A stretch of DNA of 64,000 nucleotides from Desmodus rotundus (Eukaryota; Chordata; Mammalia; Chiroptera; Phyllostomidae), in assembly GCF_022682495.2 (NCBI RefSeq), contig NC_071391.1, positions 125,717,896-125,781,895 of the forward strand, read 5' to 3'. Each line of letters opens with the position of its first letter. Positions within the stretch are counted from its first letter, which is position 1. The notes under the pieces were generated by a model that was not told where the DNA came from, ran no database searches, and was given only the letters and a program-made list of their open reading frames with translations. A program made the translations under genes and the position numbers. This document shows, one piece after another, positions 1-10,900 of this stretch.

Positions 1-859
1 CAAGTGACTGTGTCAGAAAGTTTGGGAGGTGACTATTGGAACGAAGAAGGTACAGGCACTTCTATCAACAGATAATATTAAACTTGAGTCACCAGTGTCT
101 AATATTGGGTGCTTTGTTTCCAGTGGCGCATGCTAAGCCGTTTGGTCCCGCACCAGATACATTCATCATGAATCATAGACTCTTGTTTAATATGTGTTAA
201 GTTTCTGGGTGCTGGAATGTGTACTCAGCTGGGTTGTTGACTTTTGTGTGTCCCTGCCCTGCAGGAAGGCAGAGAGAGCACCGATAAAATGTCTCGTTTG
301 CTTCTGAATGTTTAACAGGGCTACTCATGGGCCTCACACAGAGAACCATCAAATAAAGTTTTTTAGAGAGGATGAAAGAACTTCTATTGAAGTCAGCTAG
401 ATTCAGTTGAGTCCAGCTTTTTACAATAAGGCTTTGCTGAGAAAAGACTGGAAATTCTATCATCCTAAAGATGTCCTGGGAAAAAAATATGGTAAATAAA
501 GAGAAGTCAGTATACAAGGTTCTCAGCAGGAGCCTAAGGTCCATCCATCCCACCACGCACTCATCATAAGGATCTCAGATGATCAGGACCGGCTGGCAGG
601 CTGGCAAGTGGACCTTCCAGGAGACAGAAGCCTCCTCCATGTGAACTCATCCTACTGCAAAGAGGGCCAAGCAGGCCTATCTAGCCCCATGAACAAGCCG
701 CAGGCATCAGCCAGGAGTTGCGACTCCAGAGACAACACAATGTCTGCCACGTGGACTTGACCCCAGGTCAGCTCTACCTGTCCCAAGGCATTAAGCAAAT
801 CACTTGACCATGCTCACTTCCCAGGGAGCACAGCTTAGAGCCCAGGTTTTGAGGTCACT

Positions 860-1035
860 ATAGACTGAGTCGAAGTCCCGGCTATACCTCTTAATAACTG
901 CGTGACCTCAGACAATTACCTTCCGCTTCCTGAGCTGTCACATGGAGATAATCAATACTACCCCAGCCAGTTGCTGTGAGGGTTGAGTGAAACAGGGTAT
1001 GTCTGCCATCGAGCGCTGTGCCTGGCACTCAATTT
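860..1035 (+). repeat. MIR SINE copy
   Basis: The order of motifs follows the MIR consensus: a 'gactgagtcgaagtcccggc' opening, then 'aactgcgtgacctcagacaa', 'gtcacatggagataat', and an ending with 'gtgcctggcactcaat'. It is diverged, as expected for an ancient mammalian SINE. Confidence 0.6.
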
Positions 1036-1853
1036 CATATCATTAAAGCTGGCCCTAGCAGAAGTAGATTTATAAAGTTTCTTCCAGTTCTAAGAGTCCT
1101 TAACAGTTCTGTGACTGTGATTTTAATTTTTAGAATCATTTAAGCTGAATGATAAAATCAGTCAAATGAGTTTTTCAGATAAAGGCTTATAATGGCCTAA
1201 GGATTAATGCATTTACCTCAAGATGCTCCGAGATAATGTCCTCGCAAGCGTCATTTCTTGGCCACACTCACACCGCACGCCACCATCTCCCGCTGCTGGG
1301 ATCAAAGGAGTTTCCTCTCTGCAGTTTATAAATTGGTGGATCTAAACCAAACCCATAAGTCTGCTCTGGGAATGCATGTTTAGAACAGACATGAATCACA
1401 GCCCTGGGCTATTTCTTTGTCTTGGAATGCTTTAGTATCCTTTTCACTTTGTTGAAGGACAGGACATTCCAAATCAGTGAATCACTTTCATTTATAAAAT
1501 GGAGTGAATGAGGTGACAGCAATGAAAATTGTGGAATAAGGGTCTCCAAAAACCTCTCCTCCATAAAAGCCATGAAAACAAAGGCAAAATTTGTCAGAAT
1601 CAACTGCCTTGTGCTATTTCCCATACGAGGCTGCTTATCTTACAAGATGCCTAGCCTGAACTAACAGCAAATTATTTTTAATTGAATCTGTCTTTACTAA
1701 GAGTAAACAGATCCTTTATTCACTCATGGCATTCAGTTAAAGTGTGTATTTCAAAGGAAATACAATATCACTCAGTAGGGAAAAAACTGGTGTCTCTACT
1801 GCATGCTGCCAAGCCAATTGTGTAATCCATTTATAACCATCTCCTTCCCCCCA

Positions 1854-1907
1854 CACACATGTACACACATACACACATGTACACACATGCACACACATAC
1901 ACACAGA
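1854..1907. repeat. CA/TG microsatellite (interrupted)
   Basis: Alternating ca dinucleotides are interrupted regularly by 'tgta' and 'tgca' steps (acacacatgtacacacatac and so on). The repeat creates purely compositional ORFs on both strands. Confidence 0.9.
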
Positions 1908-2488
1908 GAGCCAAGGAAGAGACAATGGCCAACAGAGATAACATGCTCTTGGAAAACGTGAAGCAGTTTGGAGGAATGCAACCTGGCATGGCAGGGTGGA
2001 GAAAGCTGAAGAACGAGTGCCTGGAGAGGTCCTGGCAAGGAGAAGCAGGCTGATTTGTTCCACAGAACCCAAGAGAAGCTCAGGAACGTTAGGCATTATT
2101 GAACGTTTTCCCCCCTAGTCCCTACTCACCTCACCTTCAGCGGCCAGTTCGCTTACCCATCCCACATCCCTGTAGGAAACAGAGGGCTTAGTTTCTGGGG
2201 AGACTGCACCAGAGATCTGGGCTCAGGAGCACAAGACACGGTGAGGACAGGGGCCTTTACTGAAGATAGTAATTAAGTGAACTTCTGCCTTACAAATGGT
2301 GAGATCTCCAGCCCCATCCCCCATTCAGTTCACAGAACACAAGCCACTGGCTTATATCCCAGGCAGGAGGCTGAGGAGTCATTCTGAAGCACATGATGGG
2401 TCCAAGAGAGAAGACCTACAGATATAAACATTTATGGTCCTCATCCCATCCATCTCCTGTGAAATCCAACAGGAAGTAATCCCCTTAC

Positions 2489-2958
2489 TGGTTTCCTGCA
2501 GCTGCTATAACAAATTATGGTATATTTGGTAGCTTAAACCAACAGAATTTTATTCTCTCAAGGTTCTGGAAGCCAGAAGTCCAAAATCAATTTCACTGAG
2601 CAGAAATCAAGGTGTTGGCAGGACCGTGTTCCCTCTGGAGACACCAGGAGAGAATCCATTCCCTGCCTCTTCCAGCTTCTGGTGGCAGCTGCGTTCCTTG
2701 GCTTGTGGCTGCATCCCTCCAATCTCTGCCTCTTGGTCACATTGCTTTCTCTTCCTTTTTCAAATCTCCCTCTGCCTACCTTTCATAAGGACACATGATT
2801 ACATTTAGGGCCCACCAGATAATCCAAGATAATTTCTCCATCTCAAGATCCTTAACGTAATCACATTTGCAAAGTGTCTGCCACATAAGGTAACATTCAC
2901 AGGTGCTGGTGATTCAGACGTGGACATCTTTGGCAGCCATTATTCAGTCCACCACAGC
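2489..2958 (-). repeat. MaLR-type LTR (MLT1-like), solitary
   Basis: Read on the plus strand it runs from 'gtttcctgcagctgctataa' through 'ttctggaagccagaagtcca', 'cctcttccagcttctggtgg', 'aaggacacatgattacattt' and 'ctcaagatccttaacgtaat' to 'ggcagccattattcagtcca'. This is the reverse complement of a common mammalian MaLR/ERVL-type LTR, by memory the MLT1 group. No internal retroviral coding region adjoins it, so it is a solitary, diverged LTR. The exact subfamily is not certain. Confidence 0.6.
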
Positions 2959-2999
2959 ACCCGCATACAGAAAGTTTTCAGTCAGCCTTTTGGTTTCTC

Positions 3000-3780
3000 A
3001 CACTTAAGTGTTAGCCACATCAAAACTTTTTCACCTTTGTAGGATATCTGAATTTCTTGTTTTATTAATTATCCATTCATGGCCTTTATCTGCTTTACTT
3101 TCTACTGATGCTTTTCCTATAGGTTAAGAGAATTTTAGATGAGGCCATTAACCCTTTATCTGCTATGTATATTGAAAACACTTTTCCTAATTTGCATTTT
3201 CCTATTAACTTGTTTACAGCTTGTTTTCTAATATATACAAATTTTTTTAGTATATGTAATCAAATCTAATACTTCTTTTCCTTTGTAATTCATCCATTGT
3301 TATTGTCAGAAAATCTGCCTTATCCTAAAATTAGATATATGCTAATATATGTCCTCCTGGTTTTATGGTTTGAAAGTATTTAATTCTTTAATAAGTACAG
3401 AATTTATTTTAATATGTGGTATAGAGAATCTAACTTAATTTTTCCAAATTATTTAACAATTGTCTAACACAAACTATCTCTTCCTTTCCCTATGGATTAT
3501 CATCTTTCTCAAATACATAAATTTTATATATTCTAGTGTCTGTTTCTGAGCTCAGTTTAGTATCTTAATTCCTCTTTCAGATGTTTGCTGTATCTCTCTT
3601 CCCCCTACTCCCAAGTTTCTAGTTACAAATAAATAACTATAGCCCATCAAATCATCCCAAAATAATTTCACATTTTTCTCATTCTTTCTAAACGTTTATA
3701 TAATTATTTATTTTTTGGCATTCTACTGGTCATTTATCTAAAAGGGTTCATTTTTATCGTAATACTTGTACATGCCTTTG
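3000..3780. repeat. AT-rich degraded interspersed repeat
   Basis: About 0.8 kb of AT-rich sequence without an ORF. Phrases such as 'gaatttattttaatatgtgg' and 'ttatttaacaattgtctaac' resemble reverse-oriented old L1 sequence, but I cannot assign a family by eye. Confidence 0.3.
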
Positions 3781-3887
3781 GACATTTTTAGAAACAGGAA
3801 AGCATGTTCACATTTTTGAAAGAAAAGAACCTAGACATAGTTTTCCTTTTTGTTGTTAATACAACGATCTATTGAATATCTCTGATG

Positions 3888-4165
3888 ATTTTATTAATTA
3901 GTTAATTCAACAAATACTGTGCGTCACCCATTTTTCTAGATGCTAGGTATAAAGGACAAAAACAATTATCCCCAACTTCATGAAACTTACTTTCTAATAG
4001 GGGAGACAGATAAAAACAGGACAGGCAAAAATTTATATGTAGTGAGTGTGTCAGACAGCGATGAGTTCTATGGGGAAAAAAATAAAGAAAGGGAGGGACA
4101 GGAAATTCTGAACAGGTGACTGGAGATGACCTCACTGAGATATTATGAGTCAAGACCTAAAAAAG
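3888..4165 (+). repeat. Ancient mammalian repeat, family unassigned
   Basis: The run 'aattcaacaaatactgtgcg', 'cttcatgaaacttactttct', 'ataggggagacagataaaaa' and 'acctcactgagatattatga' is the pattern of a widespread old mammalian repeat with an 'attcaacaaatatttattgagc' style head. A second diverged copy seems to begin near 5220 and to be interrupted by the L1 at 5.47 kb. Confidence 0.4.
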
Positions 4166-4468
4166 TAAAACCTTTACTTTTTTTCTGTGAACTAACACAA
4201 ATGGTTACTTTACATTGATATCCCTGTTATAGCTTCAGGTATACTTTAAGTATATATCAAATCAATTATATAATCATTCATTGCTTATCTACTTCAATGA
4301 GCAATGTGTTAATCTTGATATAGCAAAAGGAATCATTGCATATTTCAAACATCAAATTCACCACGAGTTAAGTGTAATATATACTTACAGGAGTGAAGCA
4401 AGATGTTGGAAATCTTTGAACTGTAGAGCGAAATACAAAGCTCCTATATTAAAAAAAAGATATATTTA

Positions 4469-4698
4469 CTAAATTTATTTATTTATTTATGTTCGAATAC
4501 TTTATTTATTTATTTTTAGAGAGGAGAAAGGAGGGAGAAGGAGAGGGAGAAAAACATCAATGTGTGGTTGCCTCTCACACGACCCCCTACTGGGGACCTG
4601 GCCCACAGCCCAGGCATGTGCCCTGACAGGGAATCAAACGAGTGACCCCTTCATTCACAGGCTGGCACTCAATCGACTGAGCCACATCACACAGGGCG
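4469..4698 (-). mobile_element. Ves SINE (bat tRNA-derived)
   Basis: On the minus strand the copy starts 'ccctgtgtgatgtggctcag', followed by the tRNA-like head, a 'gggcacatgcctgggctgtg' core, a CT-rich segment and an A-rich tail (ttattt repeats on the plus strand). Flanks share 'ctaaatttattt' near 4470 and 4704, a plausible target-site duplication. Confidence 0.85.
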
Positions 4699-4891
4699 AT
4701 TTTCTAAATTTATTTTTAATGTTAGGACCTTTGTTAATTTATTCCCTATCTGTCATTAACTATTTAAAAATGCTAATCTGGATATAATGGGCATAAATGA
4801 GGTTTAAAAGCCATCAGTATTGATTGTTAAGTATGTACATAGAAAGGCATAAATGAAATTATTAAAAGCAACTTAATACGTATATAATTAC

Positions 4892-4956
4892 CTGGAAGCA
4901 TACGTGGGAACTGGAGGAGGAAGTACATCGTATTGTCCTGGTGACAGCTGAACTGA
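4892..4956 (-). CDS. STPG4: STPG4 coding exon (SPGQY repeat exon)
   Basis: The 65-bp exon lies between an acceptor (plus-strand ctac at 4957, i.e. ...ctgtgtag) and a donor (gtaatt, plus-strand aattac ending at 4891). It begins in phase 0 with [20 protein letters not shown] and ends after two bases of the next codon (AG). As I recall it, human STPG4 reads SLQLSPGQYNVLPAPVPKYA at the same place, directly after a KDQ that ends the preceding exon here. It contains the SPGQY sequence typical of sperm-tail PG-rich repeats. Its distance from the preceding exon (11.4 kb) fits the long introns of this gene. The splice sites are intact, so nothing suggests a pseudogene. Confidence 0.88.
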
Positions 4957-7900
4957 CTACACAGAACGGACAAGCACACCAATAATAGGTTATCATGGGT
5001 CTTAAACTCACTTTTCTTATTAGTTGTCACTCATAATCCTCTATTTTATTACCATGCAACATTATATAATTTATTATCCATTTTAATAGTGGAAACAGCA
5101 CAGTTTCAAAGGCAGAGCTTCAAAACATTCCAGATATTCACATTTCGTGGTGAATTTTATGACTGTATGCCTGAGATGACGTGTTAAATTGACACTATAC
5201 AATTGATCATATTCTACACGTACTGGATTCAACAAACCATTCAGCCATCATTCACTGAGCTTGTCCTATGGGTAAAGAAACCCACTAGATGTGGTGGGGA
5301 ATACAATGGTAAGAGAGATATTGTCCCTGACCAGCAGGAGTGAGAAGGTATGCACACAAACGACTCTAATATAAAACAATATAATCAATGCTGGAAAACA
5401 GATTGAAGATTTAGGAGGTAGGGAAAGATTAAATCTAACTGGATGACCCATAACGTCATAAACAAATAGTGATAAACTAAAAGCTTTTCCTCTAAGATCA
5501 GGAACAGGAGAAGAGTGCCCACTCTCTCCATTCCTTGTCAGTATAGTACCAAAAGTCCTAGCCAGTGTAATTAGGCAAGAAAAAATAAATAAAGGGCATC
5601 CAAATTGGGAAGCAAGAAGTAAAATTGTCCCTGTTTGCAGATGACATGATCATATATATATTAAATATATATTTATATATATAAATGTGTCCATATATAA
5701 ATATATAAATATAAACAAACAAATAACTAAATATATTTATCTATATAAATGTATCATATATAAATGTAAATATATATATATATTTTTAAAAACCCTAAAG
5801 ACTCCCACAAAAAAACCCTGTTAGAACTAATCAACAAATTCAGTAAAGTTGCAAGATACAAAAACAACATACAAAAATCAGTTGAGTTTCTATACATTAA
5901 CAGTGAAATATCTGAACAAGAAATTAAGAAAACAATCTCATTTGCAATAGAATCAAACACAATAAAATACTTAAGAATAAATTTGACTAAGGCAGTGAAA
6001 GATCTGTATACTGAAAACTGTAAGAAACAAATTGAAGATAGAAATAAATGGAAAGATATCACATGTTCATGGATTAGAAGAGTTAATTTTGTTAAAATAT
6101 CCGTACTATTCAAAGCAGCCAACAGACTCAATGAAATCCCTATCAAAATTCCAACAGCATTTTTCACAGATACAGACAAACAATCCTAAAATGTATATGG
6201 AACCACAAAAGAACCTAAAGTCAAAGCAATCTTGAGAAGAACAACAAAGCTGAAGGCATTACACTTCCTGGTTTCAAACTATATTACAAAACTGTAGTCA
6301 TATACACAGTATGGTACTGGCATAAAAACAGACATATAGACCACTGGAACAGAATGGAGAGTCCAAAAATAAACCCATGCATATGATCAACTTGTTTTGG
6401 CAAGGGCACCAAGAATACATAATGGGGAAAGGATAGCCCCTTCAATAAATGGTAGTAGGAGAACAGGATATCCACATGCAAAAGAATAAAACTAGACCCC
6501 TATTTATACCACTCATAAAAATTAACTCCAAATGGACAGAACACTTACATGTAAGACTTGAAACCATAAAACCCCTGGAAGTAAACAGGGAAAGCTCCTT
6601 AACACTGGTCTTGGCATATAACACCAAAAAAAGCAAAATAAGACAACAAAAGCAAAAATAAACAAGTGGGAAGACATCAAACTAAAAATCTTCTACATAG
6701 CCAAGGAAACAATCAACAAAATAAAAAGGCAACATAAGGGATGGGAGAAAGTATTTACAAACCATATATCTGATAAGGTGTTAATATCTAAAATATATAA
6801 GGAACTCATACAACTCATTAGCCAAAATAATCCAATTAAATTGAACAAAAGACCTGACTAGACATTTTTCCATAGAAGACATATAATGGCCAATAGGTAC
6901 ATGAAAAGGTGCTGAACACCACCAACCCTCAAGGAAATGCAAATCACAACCACAATGCCACTTCACAACGGCTAGGACGGCTATTATTAAAAAGAAAGAC
7001 AAGAGATAACAAGTGTTGGTGAGGATGTGGAGAAAAGGGAACCCTTGTGTACTGTTGGTGGGAATGTAAAATGATACAGCCAATATGAAAAATGGGTCCC
7101 TCAAAATATTAAAAATAAGGAACAAAATCAGTATCTGGAAGAGATCTCCACACTCCCACATTCACTGCAGCATTACCTACAACGGCCACGCTACGGAGGC
7201 AGCCTGCGTGTCGGCGGATGGATGAGTGGATAGTGAAAATAGGGTACATGAGCAACTGAAACATATATCTATATTACATATATTATTATAATATATATAT
7301 TATATATTATAATAATATATATAATATATATATGTATGGTTTGGTCAAAGGGCACAAAATTTCAGTTATAGGATAAGTTCTGGGAACACAATGTATAGTA
7401 TGGGGGCAATAGTTGATAATACTGTATTCGTGCACTTGAAATTTGCTAAGAGAACAGATCTTACGTGTTCTCATCCACACACGCAATGGTAATTATATGA
7501 GGTGATGAAAGTGTTCATTAACTTGGTTGTGGTAATCATTTTACAGTGTATACATAGATCAAATCATCACCTTGTATACCTTAAATATATACAATTTTAT
7601 TTGTCAATTATACCTCCATAGAGCTGGGGGGAAGTAATTATATAAATCCAACTAGGAGACCTAAAGATGGTAAAGATAATGAGATTTGAGTGGTGTTTTA
7701 GGGAAGACAGAACTTCCTTGAGGGGAGCAAGGGAAGGATTCTAAGGAGAGACATTGCAGAAGAGACTGCCTCTCTGCCCATTGTCAAAATTGCTGCAAAC
7801 TACTTGGGTGGCTCCATTGCCCTGGGTTTATGGGTACTAGCTGAGAGGTACATGAAATAAGGAGTGTAAGGGTCTGGTAGGCACAGAGACTGGGATATGT

Positions 7901-10900
7901 AAAGGAGGGAGGGAGGAGAAAGTCAAATGAGGAGCCAGGGAAGACTGACAGGACCTCCAGAAATTCTTCTACTGCAGGAGCTGGTAGGAAGGAATTACAT
8001 TACTAAGTCCCAGGAAGAATCCTTCCTGAAGTGAACAATCTCCTCCCCGTCCTCCATTACTTAAAAAATCAGATTTAAAAATACAATACTGCCTTTGCTG
8101 AAAAGGAGGCATGCATATCCTGGCATTTTATGCCACATGCAAGTCCAGCTATTATATTTCACCCTGCTGCTTTCATTCATGTATTGATACACAATTTTGA
8201 TTGCAGACACAGGCTTTTGTAGATACGGTGATAACAACAGTAAGTATAAATTTTATGATGAACCCCACACATTGTCCTGATGCACCTGTACCTTGTTACT
8301 TGTTCACTTGATATAACAAACACCCAGAAAATGCTGGTGTTGTTTTTTAATCCTCGTATGGAAGCACAAAATTGTATTTTAAGCAGGGGGGCTTTGGGGT
8401 TGCAACATACTATTTCTTGATTTTGATGATGGTTACATGGGTGTTTGCTTTCTATTTAGTTTATTTTTTTAAAGATTTTATTCATTTATTTTGAGGGGGG
8501 AGGGAGAGAGAATGACAGGGAGAGAAGCATCGATGTGCGAGAGATACATCAATCAGTTGCCTCTCACACTCCCCCAGCTGGGAACCTGGCCTGCAACCCA
8601 GGCATATGCCCTGACTGGGAATTGAACCAGGGACCTCCCGGTTCGCAGGCCAGCACTCAGTCCACTGAGCCACACCAGCCAGGGCTTTCTATTTACTTTA
8701 GTGCTTGCTCTAGTACGCTCGCTCACTCTCATGTACCTATACACACGTACACAGGAGGAGAAAGAAGAGAACTGAGAAATGGAAAAAAAAAAACAAACCC
8801 TTAAAGCAGCTGTTTATCCCTCTATACTCAGCAACCACATAGAGTTTTAATTTAAAAAGTACTTAAGGAAAAACTCTCAGACAGCATTAGTCTAGAAAGA
8901 AACATTGGCTCCCATAGCTTCCATATTTGTCCTACTTTACTTGGCATTGGCCATTCTTTGCTATTTAATATAACTGAGAGAGGGCTGACTTTTTTCCCAT
9001 AAAGTCATGACTAGTCAGCTGCCTTATGCAAGAGACTATTTCTCTGCACATTGCTGAACTTGTTGCAAAATATCTGGGTGGCTCCATTGTCCTTGGAGAT
9101 TTTATATATACACATGCATTTTCCTAATTCCAAAATATGCGTCTCAGTTCTTCATTTGTAATGGGGCTCAGATATCTAGACAATGTGCCCATAAAAATAC
9201 CTGATTATAGTTAATGTTTCAGCCAACATTGAATAGGCACTCAGAAATCTTGCAATAGCTACCCTGGCTGGTGGGCTCACTGGATTGAGCGCCAGCCTGC
9301 GAACCAAAGGGTCGTTCATTCAATTCCCAGTCAGGACACATGCCTGGGTTGTGGGCCAGGTCCCCGGTAGCGGGTGTGAGAGAGTCAACCACACATGGAT
9401 GTTTCTCTCCCTCTCTTTCTTCCTCCATTCCCCTCTGTCTAAAAATAAATCTTGCAATGGCTTGGAGCCAGACAATATGGAAGGGTGATATTAGTGTGGA
9501 TACTTAATTCTGTTCTGTTGTACTAACACCATTAATGTCAGAAAACTGGACTACGTGAAAAAATCTAACCCTACTTCTTAGGCTCTTCGCATGAACAACG
9601 TTTTGAGAACCCAGATCCATGAGTAGCTGGGAGAGAGGGGAACGTTTTCACTGGGTTAGAAGCTCTGTCAGAATGATCGTATGGGGAATGCAGCCAAAGG
9701 GCTGGCAGGTACAACGCTTTTAGGTACTATTGATAGAAATTTCAAGTGTACCTACTTTCTGGGAAGTAAAGTCTTCTGTATTGTATGGAAGTGTCACTGG
9801 GTCACTGCTAAGATGTTTTTATGGAATGAGAACTAAACAACACAGGAATTGCTCAAAACGAAGCATACCTGATGATATTGTTCTTAATTTTACAGTACCT
9901 TGTAATTTCCATCAGTTCCAAATGAACTCAGAATTACTAGTGGGTCCCAATCCCTGAGATAAGTTCTTTCAAAAGGGAAAGGTATCCATCTTTCAAAATT
10001 TTTTATTTTTTTGAAAGATTGTATTTATTTGTATTTAGAGAGAAGGGAAGAGAAGGAGAAAGAAAGGGAGAGAAACATCAATATGCGGTTGCCTCTCACG
10101 TGCCCCTAACTGGGGACCTGGTCTGCAACCTAGGCATGTGCCCTGAACTGGGAATCGAACCAGTGATCCTTTGGTTCACAGGGGGGCGGTCAATCCACAG
10201 AGCCACGCTAGCCAGGGCACCAAAATCCATTTTCATTTGCCACTTTCTTGATATATTTGTATGTGGCATTAGTGCTTTGCCTTGCACTCACTCTCTGGGA
10301 ATTCACCCTCAAAAGTATCTGCTAAATGGGCCAATTTTTAGGGCCCTTTTTCCATGTAAATGGCGTTGCTCTTGGCTTCATCATATCCATGTTTTGCTCT
10401 TCATTATCCCAACATTTAAGTCTTGAGTTCCCTACATATTACTTGCCAGCCTGGTCTCGGGCACCAGGTTTCTGTCTGTTGTTACCTTGCTGGATGAAAA
10501 ACCATCCTGTTGAAAATCCCTTCAGTTGTTATTTTACCATGGAGCACTTTCAAATGAATGTGTCTTCAGAGATATCATCATCATCACAGCTATAAACACC
10601 ACCATCAAAGATCGATGAACTGGCAAGATCCAGTGCAAAGACCTTGAGGTGGGAGTGGGGGTGGCAATTCAGGAAGCTTCCAGCAGGCCAGTGGGCCAGG
10701 AAAGAGAGTGAGAGGGAGTAGTAAAACAATGAGGGCTGGAATGGAGCCAGTTCACAGTAGGACCCTGAGAACAGCCACTCAGAGATATCACAAAGATTTA
10801 AACCCAGCACTATTCTCAATCAGGGGGGTGGGGCGGGGGTGGGGGGGGTGGGGGGACCTTGCCCTCCAGGGAACATTTGGCAACGCCTGGAGACAGTGTT

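Larger units (their letters stand above)
1..4891 (-). other. STPG4: STPG4 intron, running off the left edge
   Basis: This stretch lies downstream of the last STPG4 exon I can see (ending at 4892, minus strand), so it is inferred to be intron leading to 3' exons outside the window. I looked for the remaining PG-rich coding exons on the minus strand and recognised none. It contains a MIR, a CA-type microsatellite, a MaLR-type LTR, AT-rich degraded repeat sequence and a Ves SINE, listed separately. Short ORFs here show no protein similarity I recognise. Confidence 0.6.
5471..7630 (+). mobile_element. 5'-truncated, decayed LINE-1 (ORF2 part and 3' end)
   Basis: The plus strand carries L1 ORF2 sequence. 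'ctgtttgcagatgacatgat' (5631-5650) translates to LFADDM, the reverse-transcriptase catalytic FADD motif. Further on there is the usual ORF2 text around 'atcccatgttcatggattag'-type sequence (6061), 'atggtactggcataaaaaca' and the 3' part with 'gtggagaaaagggaaccctt'. The frame is broken by stops and by two AT-rich expansions. The 3' end is near the 'caattatacctccatagagc' stretch. It sits inside a STPG4 intron and appears to split an older repeat. It has no intact ORF and cannot be autonomous. Confidence 0.85.

Noticed and set aside
5754..7161. Minus-strand ORFs of 126 and 141 codons
   Set aside because: They are antisense shadows of L1 ORF2 sequence, which reads on the plus strand.
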